64,000 nucleotides of DNA from Asparagopsis taxiformis (lineage: Eukaryota; Rhodophyta; Florideophyceae; Bonnemaisoniales; Bonnemaisoniaceae): contig JALQPE010001678.1 in NCBI GenBank assembly GCA_030407315.1, forward strand, positions 32,449-96,448, read 5' to 3'. Shown here one piece after another: positions 1 through 8,699 of this stretch (the first letter of the stretch is position 1; each line of letters opens with the position of its first letter). Below the pieces are notes generated by a model. That model did no database searches and was not told where the DNA came from. It saw only the letters and a list, made by a program, of their open reading frames with translations. Both the position numbers and the translations under genes were made by a program.

Positions 1-3000
1 CACATATTCTTGCATTGATTAACCGTCCGTCGATACGAGGTTTGGGTGCAGCTACGGATGTTCTTCAGGAATGCAGGCTCAAAGCAAGTCGTGCTCTCCT
101 TGGCGATGGAAGTCCAGTTGCATCTCTCGTGGTGAATTTTGACATGGCGCGCTCCGAAGGACAGAGAACCCAAACCGTTCGTGAAGTTGCTCAATCTAGG
201 AAATTGGACATATCGCAAATGACCATATTAGCTGCGGCTATTGATACGATTAAGGGACGAGCCGTATGCCTTGCAGGAGCGGTAAGGTCAGGTGCAACTG
301 ATGAAAGCTTACAAGAAATGCTGGTGAAAGATATAGCTGATCTTAGCAAAAGTCCAATGGGGCTCATCAAAACAATGCAAGCTGTACAGCTTGCAACTTT
401 CGAGCTAAGCAAAGAAGATGAAATAGATGCAGCAGTTGCAGCAACATATGCTGCAAAGGAATTTCTTGGGCAGCAGGAAACGTCCCATGCTCAAGTAACC
501 AAAGCCATGAACACCGCTCAACGGAATTGCCTTCGCATCGCGGTTTCTCGAGCATTATTTCACGTTCAAGGTGCGCTTTCTCTTCTGCATCAACCGACAT
601 TTTCGAGCCAAAGGTTATTTGAACTTCTCAGCAAGTACAGAGTTGCCGCGGATCTTATCAACAAAAGAGAGACAGTTTTCCGTGACTTATTCCACAGACT
701 TGCTGTCGAATTCAAGGGTGCTGTATTGTCGCTACGATTTACATACGCCTTCTTGAAAGGAGACTGGCCCGAAATTCTTCTAACGCTTCGTGCTTGTGAG
801 CTTCTCTGGCATGCACCGAAATCGTTGGAAAACATTCCAACGGAACGAGATGCCGACGATAAACAATCGGTAACATCCGCATCTAGTTCATGGGCCACAG
901 AAGCTGTCTCGGTTGAGGCGCTTCGGCATGTTGCCAGCAATCCCGCCATTCTTCGTATATCGTCTAACCTAGGCCACATTCGCCGATGTAGGAAAACCCC
1001 GTCAATGTCTATGGTGGGCAATTCTGCAGGTGCTGCTGTCGCTGTGACCGATGAAACTCTTGGTACCCCTACGCTATCAATCCGTTCAGACGACCCATAC
1101 GCAATCGTTCGAATTCACCCGGCGCTCAGCTCCACTTTGGGAGCTGCATCGGCAGCATATTTAGCCGCACATATGGCTTCACATGCTGCAGAGTTTGCAA
1201 ATGGTATTTCCAAAGCTCAACAAGACGGTTCTCGAGTCAATTCATGTCTTTCAGTATCAGAATTCGTCGTTGAATGTGATCAATCTTTCAGAATGATTAG
1301 AGCATCTGAAGCTCTTGAACAAATTGCTGAGGATGCAATGGCACAGTGGATCCCACTTCAAAGATTTGGAGCTGAGGCTACAACAGGTTGGATGGGTCAG
1401 CAAGACGAAGCTGCGGGCGCATTTGTAGATCTGTGGTCTACTCTAGGATGTCTTCCAGAATATGCTCCGTCTCTATCTGAAGCAGCAACTGTTGCAGCTG
1501 CAGAAATGGCAGCAGCTGCTTCCCGAGCTGCCATTGAAGCGGCTGAACAAAAGGATGGAGGTAGAAGGAGAAGACGGAGGAGGGAGAGGAAGGGTGAAAT
1601 AGTCGAGAGTGTCGCGAAGGAGGGTCTGAAGCTTTTCGATACAACTTCAGCAGATTCTTTACACGGTGCTTACCCTGTGCGCTTCTCGTCCTCTGCCCAG
1701 GGCCCATGGTCAGGAAAGGGTGGGCACGTTTGCTTGTACCGTGAAGACAGAGCACTTTTCCGCACGCTCTGTATAAGCGGAACAGATCCACCAGCAGTTA
1801 TTGTAGCAACACCAAAAGGAATCCAAGAAATTGTGCCATCCTCCTATACCACGATGCCCGCAGGCTTCAGAAGCCACTATATGTCAAGACGGACAGAGCA
1901 ATCGATATCTGCTGACGGTGATGAACGACTCGAAGCACTGGCCAAAGATAGAGAACAAGATAGTATGGAATTTGATCAAGAAGACCAAGATTCTTTCCTG
2001 CGCACATATGATGGCTTTGGTGAAGGACCATATGTTCCGTTAGACATGGATTTGGACAGGGAACAAATGAACATGGGCTCGCGGCACTCTGGAAGCGGCA
2101 AGGGCCGAAAGGCTGTTTGGAGACATCAAGTGCAAGCAACAGCATTAGCGTCTCACCCACTACGCAGGCGGTTCGCATCTGGTGGCACCGATGGTGTAGT
2201 ACGGCTGTGGGACTTTGCAGACCCTATATCATTAGCATCATTCAGGGAGGAGAATTTCGGACGTATTGCAGATCTATGCTTCTCTGCATATGGCAATACT
2301 CTATTCGCAATTTACTCATCCGGGCATGTGATAATTTGGGACGACCCCGACGTTTACAGCTCTTTTCCTCGTGGTCCTCGCGGCACACGAGATAGTCGAT
2401 CGAAACATATTCGTGCATTCGACAATCGTGCCGCCAGTGCCGGTGCCTTCCTAGACGAACGACATACAATTGCAGTTGTTGGTGACCCAACAGCTCCACC
2501 CTCTACAGGGCATTCACTGAGAATTTTCGACACCCGAGAACCACACTCTAGTTTCCATGCCAGCTGGAGCGCCGGCGTCAATCATCAAGGTGAAGCACGC
2601 TGTCTAGCTCTTTTAGAAGATCGTGTTCGTGTTGTCACCGGCGGACTTGACGGGTCGCTTTCGATCACAGATCTCCGCACAAAGGCATGTGTAGCTGAAC
2701 TGCCCGCACACACAGACGAAGTTACTTGTCTTTCACTCGAGGTGCCGCGAGGAAGAGCGTTGGTTTCTGGTAGTGCGAATGGTGAGATCAAATTGTGGGA
2801 TTCCAGAACGCTTCTCCAATTGGATACGATTCAAGATGCACATTCTCCAACACGGCACTACTGGAGCGGTAATGGGATTGGTGGGCTTGTCGGATCCTAT
2901 GGAACTGAAGGGTTGGCTTTGACAGATCGAAGCCTCATCTCGTGTGGAGGTGATGGTATGGTTAAAGTTTGGGGTCCCGGTTGGTGTGACTTTGATCTCA

Positions 3001-3011
3001 ATGTAATATAG
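1..3011 (+). CDS. DMX-like / rabconnectin-3 alpha (Rav1-type) protein, C-terminal part
   Basis: The reading frame is open from the left edge (no stop in the frame beginning at base 3), so the gene or exon starts outside the window and the true start is not visible. The visible ~1000 residues are a long helical region followed by a C-terminal WD40 block over the last ~300 residues (GTDGVVRLWDF, SGHVIIWDD, TGGLDGSLSI, SGSANGEIKLWDS, CGGDGMVKVWG). The order and spacing of these repeats resemble the C-terminus of DMXL/rabconnectin-3 proteins, which with Rav1-type partners assemble and regulate the V-ATPase on endomembranes. Two features are unusual: an Ala/Glu helix followed by a run of seven arginines near residue 520, and an acidic stretch before the WD repeats. 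Family assignment is by recalled similarity; another large WD40 scaffold is possible. The gene ends TAA/TAG-side at 3011, convergent with the next gene. Confidence 0.6.
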   Translation, partial: HILALINRPSIRGLGAATDVLQECRLKASRALLGDGSPVASLVVNFDMARSEGQRTQTVREVAQSRKLDISQMTILAAAIDTIKGRAVCLAGAVRSGATDESLQEMLVKDIADLSKSPMGLIKTMQAVQLATFELSKEDEIDAAVAATYAAKEFLGQQETSHAQVTKAMNTAQRNCLRIAVSRALFHVQGALSLLHQPTFSSQRLFELLSKYRVAADLINKRETVFRDLFHRLAVEFKGAVLSLRFTYAFLKGDWPEILLTLRACELLWHAPKSLENIPTERDADDKQSVTSASSSWATEAVSVEALRHVASNPAILRISSNLGHIRRCRKTPSMSMVGNSAGAAVAVTDETLGTPTLSIRSDDPYAIVRIHPALSSTLGAASAAYLAAHMASHAAEFANGISKAQQDGSRVNSCLSVSEFVVECDQSFRMIRASEALEQIAEDAMAQWIPLQRFGAEATTGWMGQQDEAAGAFVDLWSTLGCLPEYAPSLSEAATVAAAEMAAAASRAAIEAAEQKDGGRRRRRRRERKGEIVESVAKEGLKLFDTTSADSLHGAYPVRFSSSAQGPWSGKGGHVCLYREDRALFRTLCISGTDPPAVIVATPKGIQEIVPSSYTTMPAGFRSHYMSRRTEQSISADGDERLEALAKDREQDSMEFDQEDQDSFLRTYDGFGEGPYVPLDMDLDREQMNMGSRHSGSGKGRKAVWRHQVQATALASHPLRRRFASGGTDGVVRLWDFADPISLASFREENFGRIADLCFSAYGNTLFAIYSSGHVIIWDDPDVYSSFPRGPRGTRDSRSKHIRAFDNRAASAGAFLDERHTIAVVGDPTAPPSTGHSLRIFDTREPHSSFHASWSAGVNHQGEARCLALLEDRVRVVTGGLDGSLSITDLRTKACVAELPAHTDEVTCLSLEVPRGRALVSGSANGEIKLWDSRTLLQLDTIQDAHSPTRHYWSGNGIGGLVGSYGTEGLALTDRSLISCGGDGMVKVWGPGWCDFDLNVI

Positions 3012-3855
3012 ACGATGATGTAAAGACATTTCAAAACAAGATGGATTGAACATTTTCAGTTGGTCATCTTTGTACAAGTGTTGCTTGGCGCGAACCCAAT
3101 TTCAAAAGGTACCTGAAACCCTCTCACATATTTTTCGAATGAGACTCATCATTCAAATCGTAGAGGCGCAGGACAACAGAAGTAGTGGGGGAAGGAATAT
3201 GTGTTTCCATCCTCTGGCTGTTCAAAGACATACAGTTCCGCACAACTCGACAAGAACGTGGAACTGAGGTTATTGAGAAATTCTGAGCTCAACCCTAACA
3301 AACGAGGCCATGCCCGCACGTAACACAATCCCCACAACCATCACGAAAAATCTATATGCAATAAAGAGTACTAGCGAGAGAATTCAGAACATTGGAGTCC
3401 TCAACAAGCACTTGAAAATACGTTCAATTGTTCGACCGACAAGTAGTTAGAAAAACTGGATCGATATACGAAAGATGAAGTGGAATAGGGTTCCTTGCTC
3501 ATTTTGTACGCAAGGGGAAAAGTAGTTCTATTCATCAAAATCGATCATTGTACTGACATTTCTGTGAAACTCCACGAAGTGTGCAGATAAATCCGAAGTT
3601 GTTGCAAGACGGAAGCGCTACCAGGATCAGTCGCCAATATAGTCGAGTTTGTGTCTCGCAGAGTATCATCCGTCGTACGATGCCATGAAGTGCTGCAGTG
3701 CAGGATGGTACCTTTCTTCTCACGACAAACATTCACCCCCGTGCTCGCTATATTCCGTGTATGTGTTTCACCCATGTGTCAGCGACTATTTGATCCCCTG
3801 AAAACACATGCTACATAGAACTCGTTCTCGAACAAGACGATTCAAAACCTTCCAA
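3012..3855. other. Intergenic, convergent 3' ends
   Basis: About 840 bases between the 3' end of the DMX-like gene and the 3' end of the NOPCHAP1-like gene. Only short open frames without recognisable similarity occur on either strand. It would hold both polyadenylation regions; I see no RNA gene or repeat here. Confidence 0.6.
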
Positions 3856-4356
3856 TCATTTTGATCCCTGCAGATTGTTTTCATCCCCCTTATTCAGCCC
3901 TTCCGACTCTACATCCGACAATTCCTGAATAAGTCCTTGCGAAGCATCGTCATCTTCATCATCAGAATTCTCAACAACGGGTACTAACTTCCCAAGAGTA
4001 TTGTCAACATACAAGTCCATTCTGACAGACAAATCCTCATCCTCTTCTGCACTGTCCCCCTCACACGAAGCATTAGCAGGTTGCATATCGCCCTGCTTTT
4101 CGAGCTTCGAAGATCTCTCATGTGATGCAACTTTCTCCACAACGACCCCTGGAGCCCCCGCCGGCCGCTCCACTAGCTCACTGTTCGCACGGGCCATCTC
4201 CGGAAGAAAAGCCTCCAGCCGTGACAGAAGCGGGGACGGAGTCACTTTCTTAATTCGCGCAGAACCATCTGGCTCTGTGACTGTCAAAAAGTTGCGCAGT
4301 GATGGCGGTACGGAACTAACATCGTCTGTCATTTTGGACTCCCAGCCGTCTAGCAC
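3856..4356 (-). CDS. NOPCHAP1: NOPCHAP1-like protein (DUF4598 type)
   Basis: A 166-residue acidic protein. Near residue 45 it has the segment LLSRLEAFLPEMARANSEL, which resembles the conserved core of NOPCHAP1 (C12orf45) and fungal DUF4598 proteins. It is followed after a variable linker by a second short core (VRMDLYVDNTLGKLVPV), again in family order. The C-terminus is a disordered Asp/Glu/Ser tail. In animals NOPCHAP1 bridges NOP58 to the R2TP chaperone during box C/D snoRNP assembly; that role is inferred here. Two start codons are possible, at 4356 and 4332; the second gives a protein beginning MTDD. The gene is about 270 bases downstream of the TrpD-like gene on the same strand. Confidence 0.65.
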   Translation of the reverse strand: MLDGWESKMTDDVSSVPPSLRNFLTVTEPDGSARIKKVTPSPLLSRLEAFLPEMARANSELVERPAGAPGVVVEKVASHERSSKLEKQGDMQPANASCEGDSAEEDEDLSVRMDLYVDNTLGKLVPVVENSDDEDDDASQGLIQELSDVESEGLNKGDENNLQGSK

Positions 4357-4626
4357 TTCACTGTTGAGTTACGCCTTCGCCGTCAGTGCGATGTCTATGC
4401 TGTATATAAAATTAACCAATAAATGGTTTGCACACGTGTGAAATATATCCATTACTGTTAATATCAGTGGACAATCTTCTGTTATCCTTTAGTTTAATTG
4501 TCTTGCTAGAACTGTGTCGAGCTCAAACCCCAACTAGTCTTTTAGAAGAATCGAAACCTGTCTTCCCCAACAATTAATATGATCCGCAGCTTAGCAGATG
4601 TAAAAACACAGCAAAACCACTGTGCA

Positions 4627-6300
4627 TCAAGCCCCAAAAACAGTTGGTAGTTCGTTGTGTAACACTTCCAGCGCTCTATCGACCGCCTGGCATGTTGCAA
4701 AAACTCGTTCATCGAAAACCATATCCCCACTCGTCCCCTCCTTACTAAATCTCACAATCTTATCCACATTGTTCTCCAGCTTCAAACTTCTCAACTTTGG
4801 CATATCACTCTCTTTAAACTCCAGAACTTTTCCATCAATTCCCTTCTCAAACGCCATATCGTAAGATAGTACTTTTCTTCCGTACTCGTTTCCCGTACGC
4901 CAACCAACCCATAATGTCGCCTTCCGACGAGAACTTACTCCAAGCCCTGTGCTACCTTCCATCCCCCCACCAATGATGATATATCCCGGGAATCCCACAT
5001 TCTCCGCAGCAATTGCCATCCGTTCCACATACCCTGCATGAAACGCACTTCCAATAAACAGAGCTGCTCCACCTGGACACACATCCACGTACTTCTCTGT
5101 CGTTGCTATAGAGGGCCTTTTCACAATCGTTCGCCGAATATGCACCCATTCTGATAGTCCACGACTAACATCCCCCTGCGAAACTGCCACACCAAACTCT
5201 CCTGAAGAGCTCTCTCTCATAATCTCCTCCCCGTCCGAACAAAGTGCAACCCCGAGTTGCGACACAACATCTAACAAATTTGGTCCCGTTTTCGGACCTG
5301 AGCTTTTGCCAACCCCCATTACTACGCGCATCCCATGCTTTTCACGCAAATGGCGCGCTAACAACGGCGTCAACAAATCCCAAGTAACTACTCCATCAAA
5401 CGGCTCAGCGATGTGCACATATCGATCCGCTTCCACTTGCAAAACGCGCTCATAACTTGGCGTTGTCGCTATCTCACTAAAGAATGACGCATTCACGCTT
5501 TTAGCAGCTGCAATCGCGAGCCCAGATAGCTCGGAAGCATCTTCATGTCGCACACGCATAATGTGGGCAATCAAGACTTTTACAGGTTGATCACGCGGTT
5601 CTGAAACACCATACAGCAACTCACCAAGCTTTCGCGCATCGCTGATGGAAAACCTCTCCCCATCTAGTGCCCGTCTTGCATATGAACAGAGAGAATTTTC
5701 AATGCCAGGTGCAATATATTCAAGAACTTCTCCTGAAGTGCAGGTATACCCATATGCAACGCGAGAAGTCCCAGACGCATGAGATTTCGTCCGTGGATTG
5801 GAACAAAGGGCGAGAAGCTCCATTTCAGAAGGTGACAGGTCTGCTTTTACGAAAAGAGATCCCATAAAACTTGCACGAAGGAGAAAGAGGTCGTGGATGT
5901 TCGGCGCAGCCATTTTGAAAGTTTGCTGCTCAGCGAGCAGAAGCTCTGCAAATATGTGTGGCATAATTTGAGTAGGAACTGGTTTCACTCCTTTCTTTCC
6001 CACTGCAATAGCCTTTATCCCCTCCCTGAGCGCGGATTTATCTGCAGAGAAGGTTTCCACTGTCGGTGCAGTTACGGATGGTGAGTTTGTTATGTCGACA
6101 CATTGCGGTACGTGTCTTGCTGTGGAGTTTTGGGCTCGCTTTCTTTGAGCATGGTGAATTTGATTGCGGGTTGACAAGTTGCACGTCGATGACACTGGCG
6201 GACCAGTTTTAATTGTGATGCGATTGACGGGGCTCGGGGTGCAGAACGCGGTCATGGTTGCTGTTCTGATGAAATTTGATTTGAGCGTTGTGAAGAACAT
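4627..6300 (-). CDS. TrpD-like (anthranilate phosphoribosyltransferase family) protein, probably plastid
   Basis: 557 residues. The first ~100 are basic and Ser/Thr-rich, consistent with an organelle leader. The body follows the TrpD/nucleoside-phosphorylase III plan: an N-terminal helical part (SDARKLGELLYG, then a His/Arg-rich helix ending SGLAIAA), a phosphoribosyl-transferase core, and a C-terminal motif close to RPSIATTEKYVDVCPGG and GGGMEGSTGLG. The last two blocks resemble the TrpD-like family of cyanobacteria and plants (separate from true TrpD), so a cyanobacterial/plastid origin is likely. The classical TrpD glycine-rich PRPP loop is not clearly preserved, so activity on anthranilate should not be assumed. 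The start at 6300 is the longest; ATG codons at residue 16 and further in are alternatives. Divergent from eIF3k. Confidence 0.6.
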   Translation of the reverse strand: MFFTTLKSNFIRTATMTAFCTPSPVNRITIKTGPPVSSTCNLSTRNQIHHAQRKRAQNSTARHVPQCVDITNSPSVTAPTVETFSADKSALREGIKAIAVGKKGVKPVPTQIMPHIFAELLLAEQQTFKMAAPNIHDLFLLRASFMGSLFVKADLSPSEMELLALCSNPRTKSHASGTSRVAYGYTCTSGEVLEYIAPGIENSLCSYARRALDGERFSISDARKLGELLYGVSEPRDQPVKVLIAHIMRVRHEDASELSGLAIAAAKSVNASFFSEIATTPSYERVLQVEADRYVHIAEPFDGVVTWDLLTPLLARHLREKHGMRVVMGVGKSSGPKTGPNLLDVVSQLGVALCSDGEEIMRESSSGEFGVAVSQGDVSRGLSEWVHIRRTIVKRPSIATTEKYVDVCPGGAALFIGSAFHAGYVERMAIAAENVGFPGYIIIGGGMEGSTGLGVSSRRKATLWVGWRTGNEYGRKVLSYDMAFEKGIDGKVLEFKESDMPKLRSLKLENNVDKIVRFSKEGTSGDMVFDERVFATCQAVDRALEVLHNELPTVFGA

Positions 6301-6690
6301 GAAACTTCTAAATTGATGTACTTATGGATTGAGAGCGAAAGTGGAACGTTGACCAATTGACCTAATAGTCATTTCATCAAGTATAGAAGACTTAGTTTCA
6401 ACAGTTTATTGTGAGCAAATCTAACAAGATGGATGAGCTGAAATAGAAAAAGTGGCGTGAGTGATTGCTTCAATCCGGCAAATAATGAATCACACGGAGA
6501 CCATCAGTGAATGGCCAGATTGAGATATTCTGGTATGCTGTAAACCCAATTTCAAATTGAATATTTATATTTCTAGTTTCCCCAATGTAATTGCAGTCGA
6601 CGGCCATCTCTATTCTCCTCCACGTACCCGCAGCAACCCAAAACGAACTCATGTCTAGATCGACGGAATCTTCAGGTTCGAACAATTGCC
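6301..6690. promoter_or_regulatory. Divergent intergenic region (TrpD-like / eIF3k)
   Basis: 390 bases separating two divergent starts, so it must hold both 5' untranslated regions and promoters. It is AT-richer than the flanking genes. I see no unambiguous TATA element and no coding potential. Confidence 0.45.
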
Positions 6691-7341
6691 ATGGTTGAGC
6701 AAAGCGTCGCTGAAGATCTCGAAAAGGAGGTTATGCAATTATTGCAGACCCGCCGATATGACCCATCGACTCTTCCACGACTAGAAGAATATGTTGACTA
6801 TCAAGTCTCAGCGGGTTTCTGCGATTCCGATGTTAACCAAGCCGTCCTTAAATTGTATCAATTCTACCCAGACAGATACAATGCCGCAACAGTTTCTAGG
6901 ATCCTCATCAAGGCCCTCATGAGTCTCCCATCAACCGACTTTCTAGGTTCGCTCTACCTCATTCCCGAAAGACGCCAAGTCAACGAGCCAATCCCCGTCA
7001 TTTCCCAGCTTGCAAGCTTACTGGAAACGGGTAGATTCAAGGATTTTTGGGATGCATCTGGTAGCTGCGCAGATCTCCTCGCTTCCGTTCCCGGATCTCT
7101 TGTCGCAGTACGCGAATTTATGATCTCTGTTATCGCCAGAACTTACCATACCATTGATTCATCAACGCTTGGTCAGATTTTGAACCTCGATAAGGCTGGC
7201 GTCTCGGAAATTGTTCAGGCACATAATTGGCACGAGGCAGATGGCATAGTTACCTGTCCGGATAATGAGGAAAACCAACCACGGCCACCTACCCTCGATG
7301 AGCATCTCAGCTTCAAGCAGGTTGCCTCAAAAATGTTGTGA
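6691..7341 (+). CDS. EIF3K: Eukaryotic translation initiation factor 3 subunit K
   Basis: 216 residues, the usual eIF3k length (~218 in animals). The sequence follows the family along its whole length: the N-terminal HAM-type helical repeats with RYDPSTLPRLEEYVDYQ and QAVLKLYQFYPDRYN, then LIKALMSLPSTDF, LASLLETGRFKDFW, and the PCI/winged-helix part with ISVIARTYHTID and a terminal LSFKQVASKML. eIF3k is a peripheral subunit of the cytosolic eIF3 complex next to eIF3l, supporting 43S/48S assembly. It is a single exon with ATG at 6691 preceded by caattgcc. No unusual features. Confidence 0.93.
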   Translation: MVEQSVAEDLEKEVMQLLQTRRYDPSTLPRLEEYVDYQVSAGFCDSDVNQAVLKLYQFYPDRYNAATVSRILIKALMSLPSTDFLGSLYLIPERRQVNEPIPVISQLASLLETGRFKDFWDASGSCADLLASVPGSLVAVREFMISVIARTYHTIDSSTLGQILNLDKAGVSEIVQAHNWHEADGIVTCPDNEENQPRPPTLDEHLSFKQVASKML

Positions 7342-8699
7342 GTCACACATGCGCACTCCTGTAAATAAAACGCGATCGAAGCAAACAGGTTGCGAAAAGT
7401 AGAGGGTAGTTAACAGCGGTATCTTCATCTGGCTAGCCTCTGATGGGCAGCTGGCTAACCATACGGTCCACGCACATCGATTAGTTACATGTGTTGTGTG
7501 TTCGAAATTATTCATGGCTCATCTCGGTCAGGACAATAGTCAAATCGGTCTGACCAGACTGCCCATATACTAGATCACTACAGCCTCTGCCATCGCCTAA
7601 AGGTATACTTCACGTTCGAGCCCATTCTGCCTCTTCTGCTCATTGTTTCGCCTGTTTGCTTATGTAGCTATGTGTATCACCGTGCAAAAAATGAATGAGC
7701 GAGTTCTCGGCCACCTCTCCTGGCTGTATACGTTTCAGTGAGGCTTTATCTTTCGTGATTGTTTACCGTCATCAAAACGTCAATGGCCTGATCGGCTGCG
7801 GTCTTGAAATGGAATATCTGGTTGTTCTTCCGAATGAAAGTCTCGTTCATACAGTCGGTTGGATGAAAGTTTATATAAATTTCTGGTCAGGCTTAATAGA
7901 CCAATACAACCTTTAAAAAAAGGATGCTCGAGCTGAACAATAGACTAGAGAAAAGAACAGTGAAGTATAATTCGAGGTTCCTGTTTCTGAATAAATTGTG
8001 TGGCTGGATGCTTTCCTCAAAAGCGAAACAAATGCCGTTCTTACGTTAACTAACTGATCGTTTTCACGGGGTAGTATCCTGACGGAACAATGGAATGGTC
8101 ATCGGTCCAGTGTGTTCAGATTATACTGCATTGCTTAAAAATTCTTGACACGCAGCCAGCTTATAATTTAACGAGAGATGATAGCGTTCGAGTGTTAGCA
8201 CATTGGGATGATCGAAAAATTCAATTGGAGAACGCCAGATCTGCAAATTTCTGTATGCTTGGCTCACAGCTCTTGCATCACCGCTCGTATTTTTGCTGTT
8301 TGGGTCAGCGAAGGATCTATTCAGTTTACTGTTGAACGATGAAAGGAAGTCAATGATATCATTTTTCTCGGGAATCCAATTACATATTTATTCTGCTGGG
8401 ACAAAGCACTTCAAGTCTGTATGGCACCATCTCCATATCCTATGAAGCAGAGTTTGTTCGAAGAACGTTTACTCTTTGAAAATTGAGCTTCAAGGTCAGT
8501 GCTATCAGCTGTTGAGAACTGGGAATGAAACATAGATACATATCGCTTTTGTTTCGTCACATTCAACGTGTGGAATCGAAGTGTGTGGAGTTTCAAAACT
8601 TGGTAGAAAGGAATATATAGATTGATACCTTGTTCCCCATGCGTCTTGTTGGTTGAACGACCACGTCCCCATCTCAGCTTGGCGGTACGAATACACAAC
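7342..8699. other. Intergenic, no gene seen
   Basis: About 1.36 kb between eIF3k and the Hog-domain gene, both on the + strand. Only short frames of under 150 codons without recognisable domains are present, and base composition is AT-rich. It probably holds the eIF3k 3' region and the promoter of the Hog gene. A non-coding RNA cannot be excluded. Confidence 0.5.
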
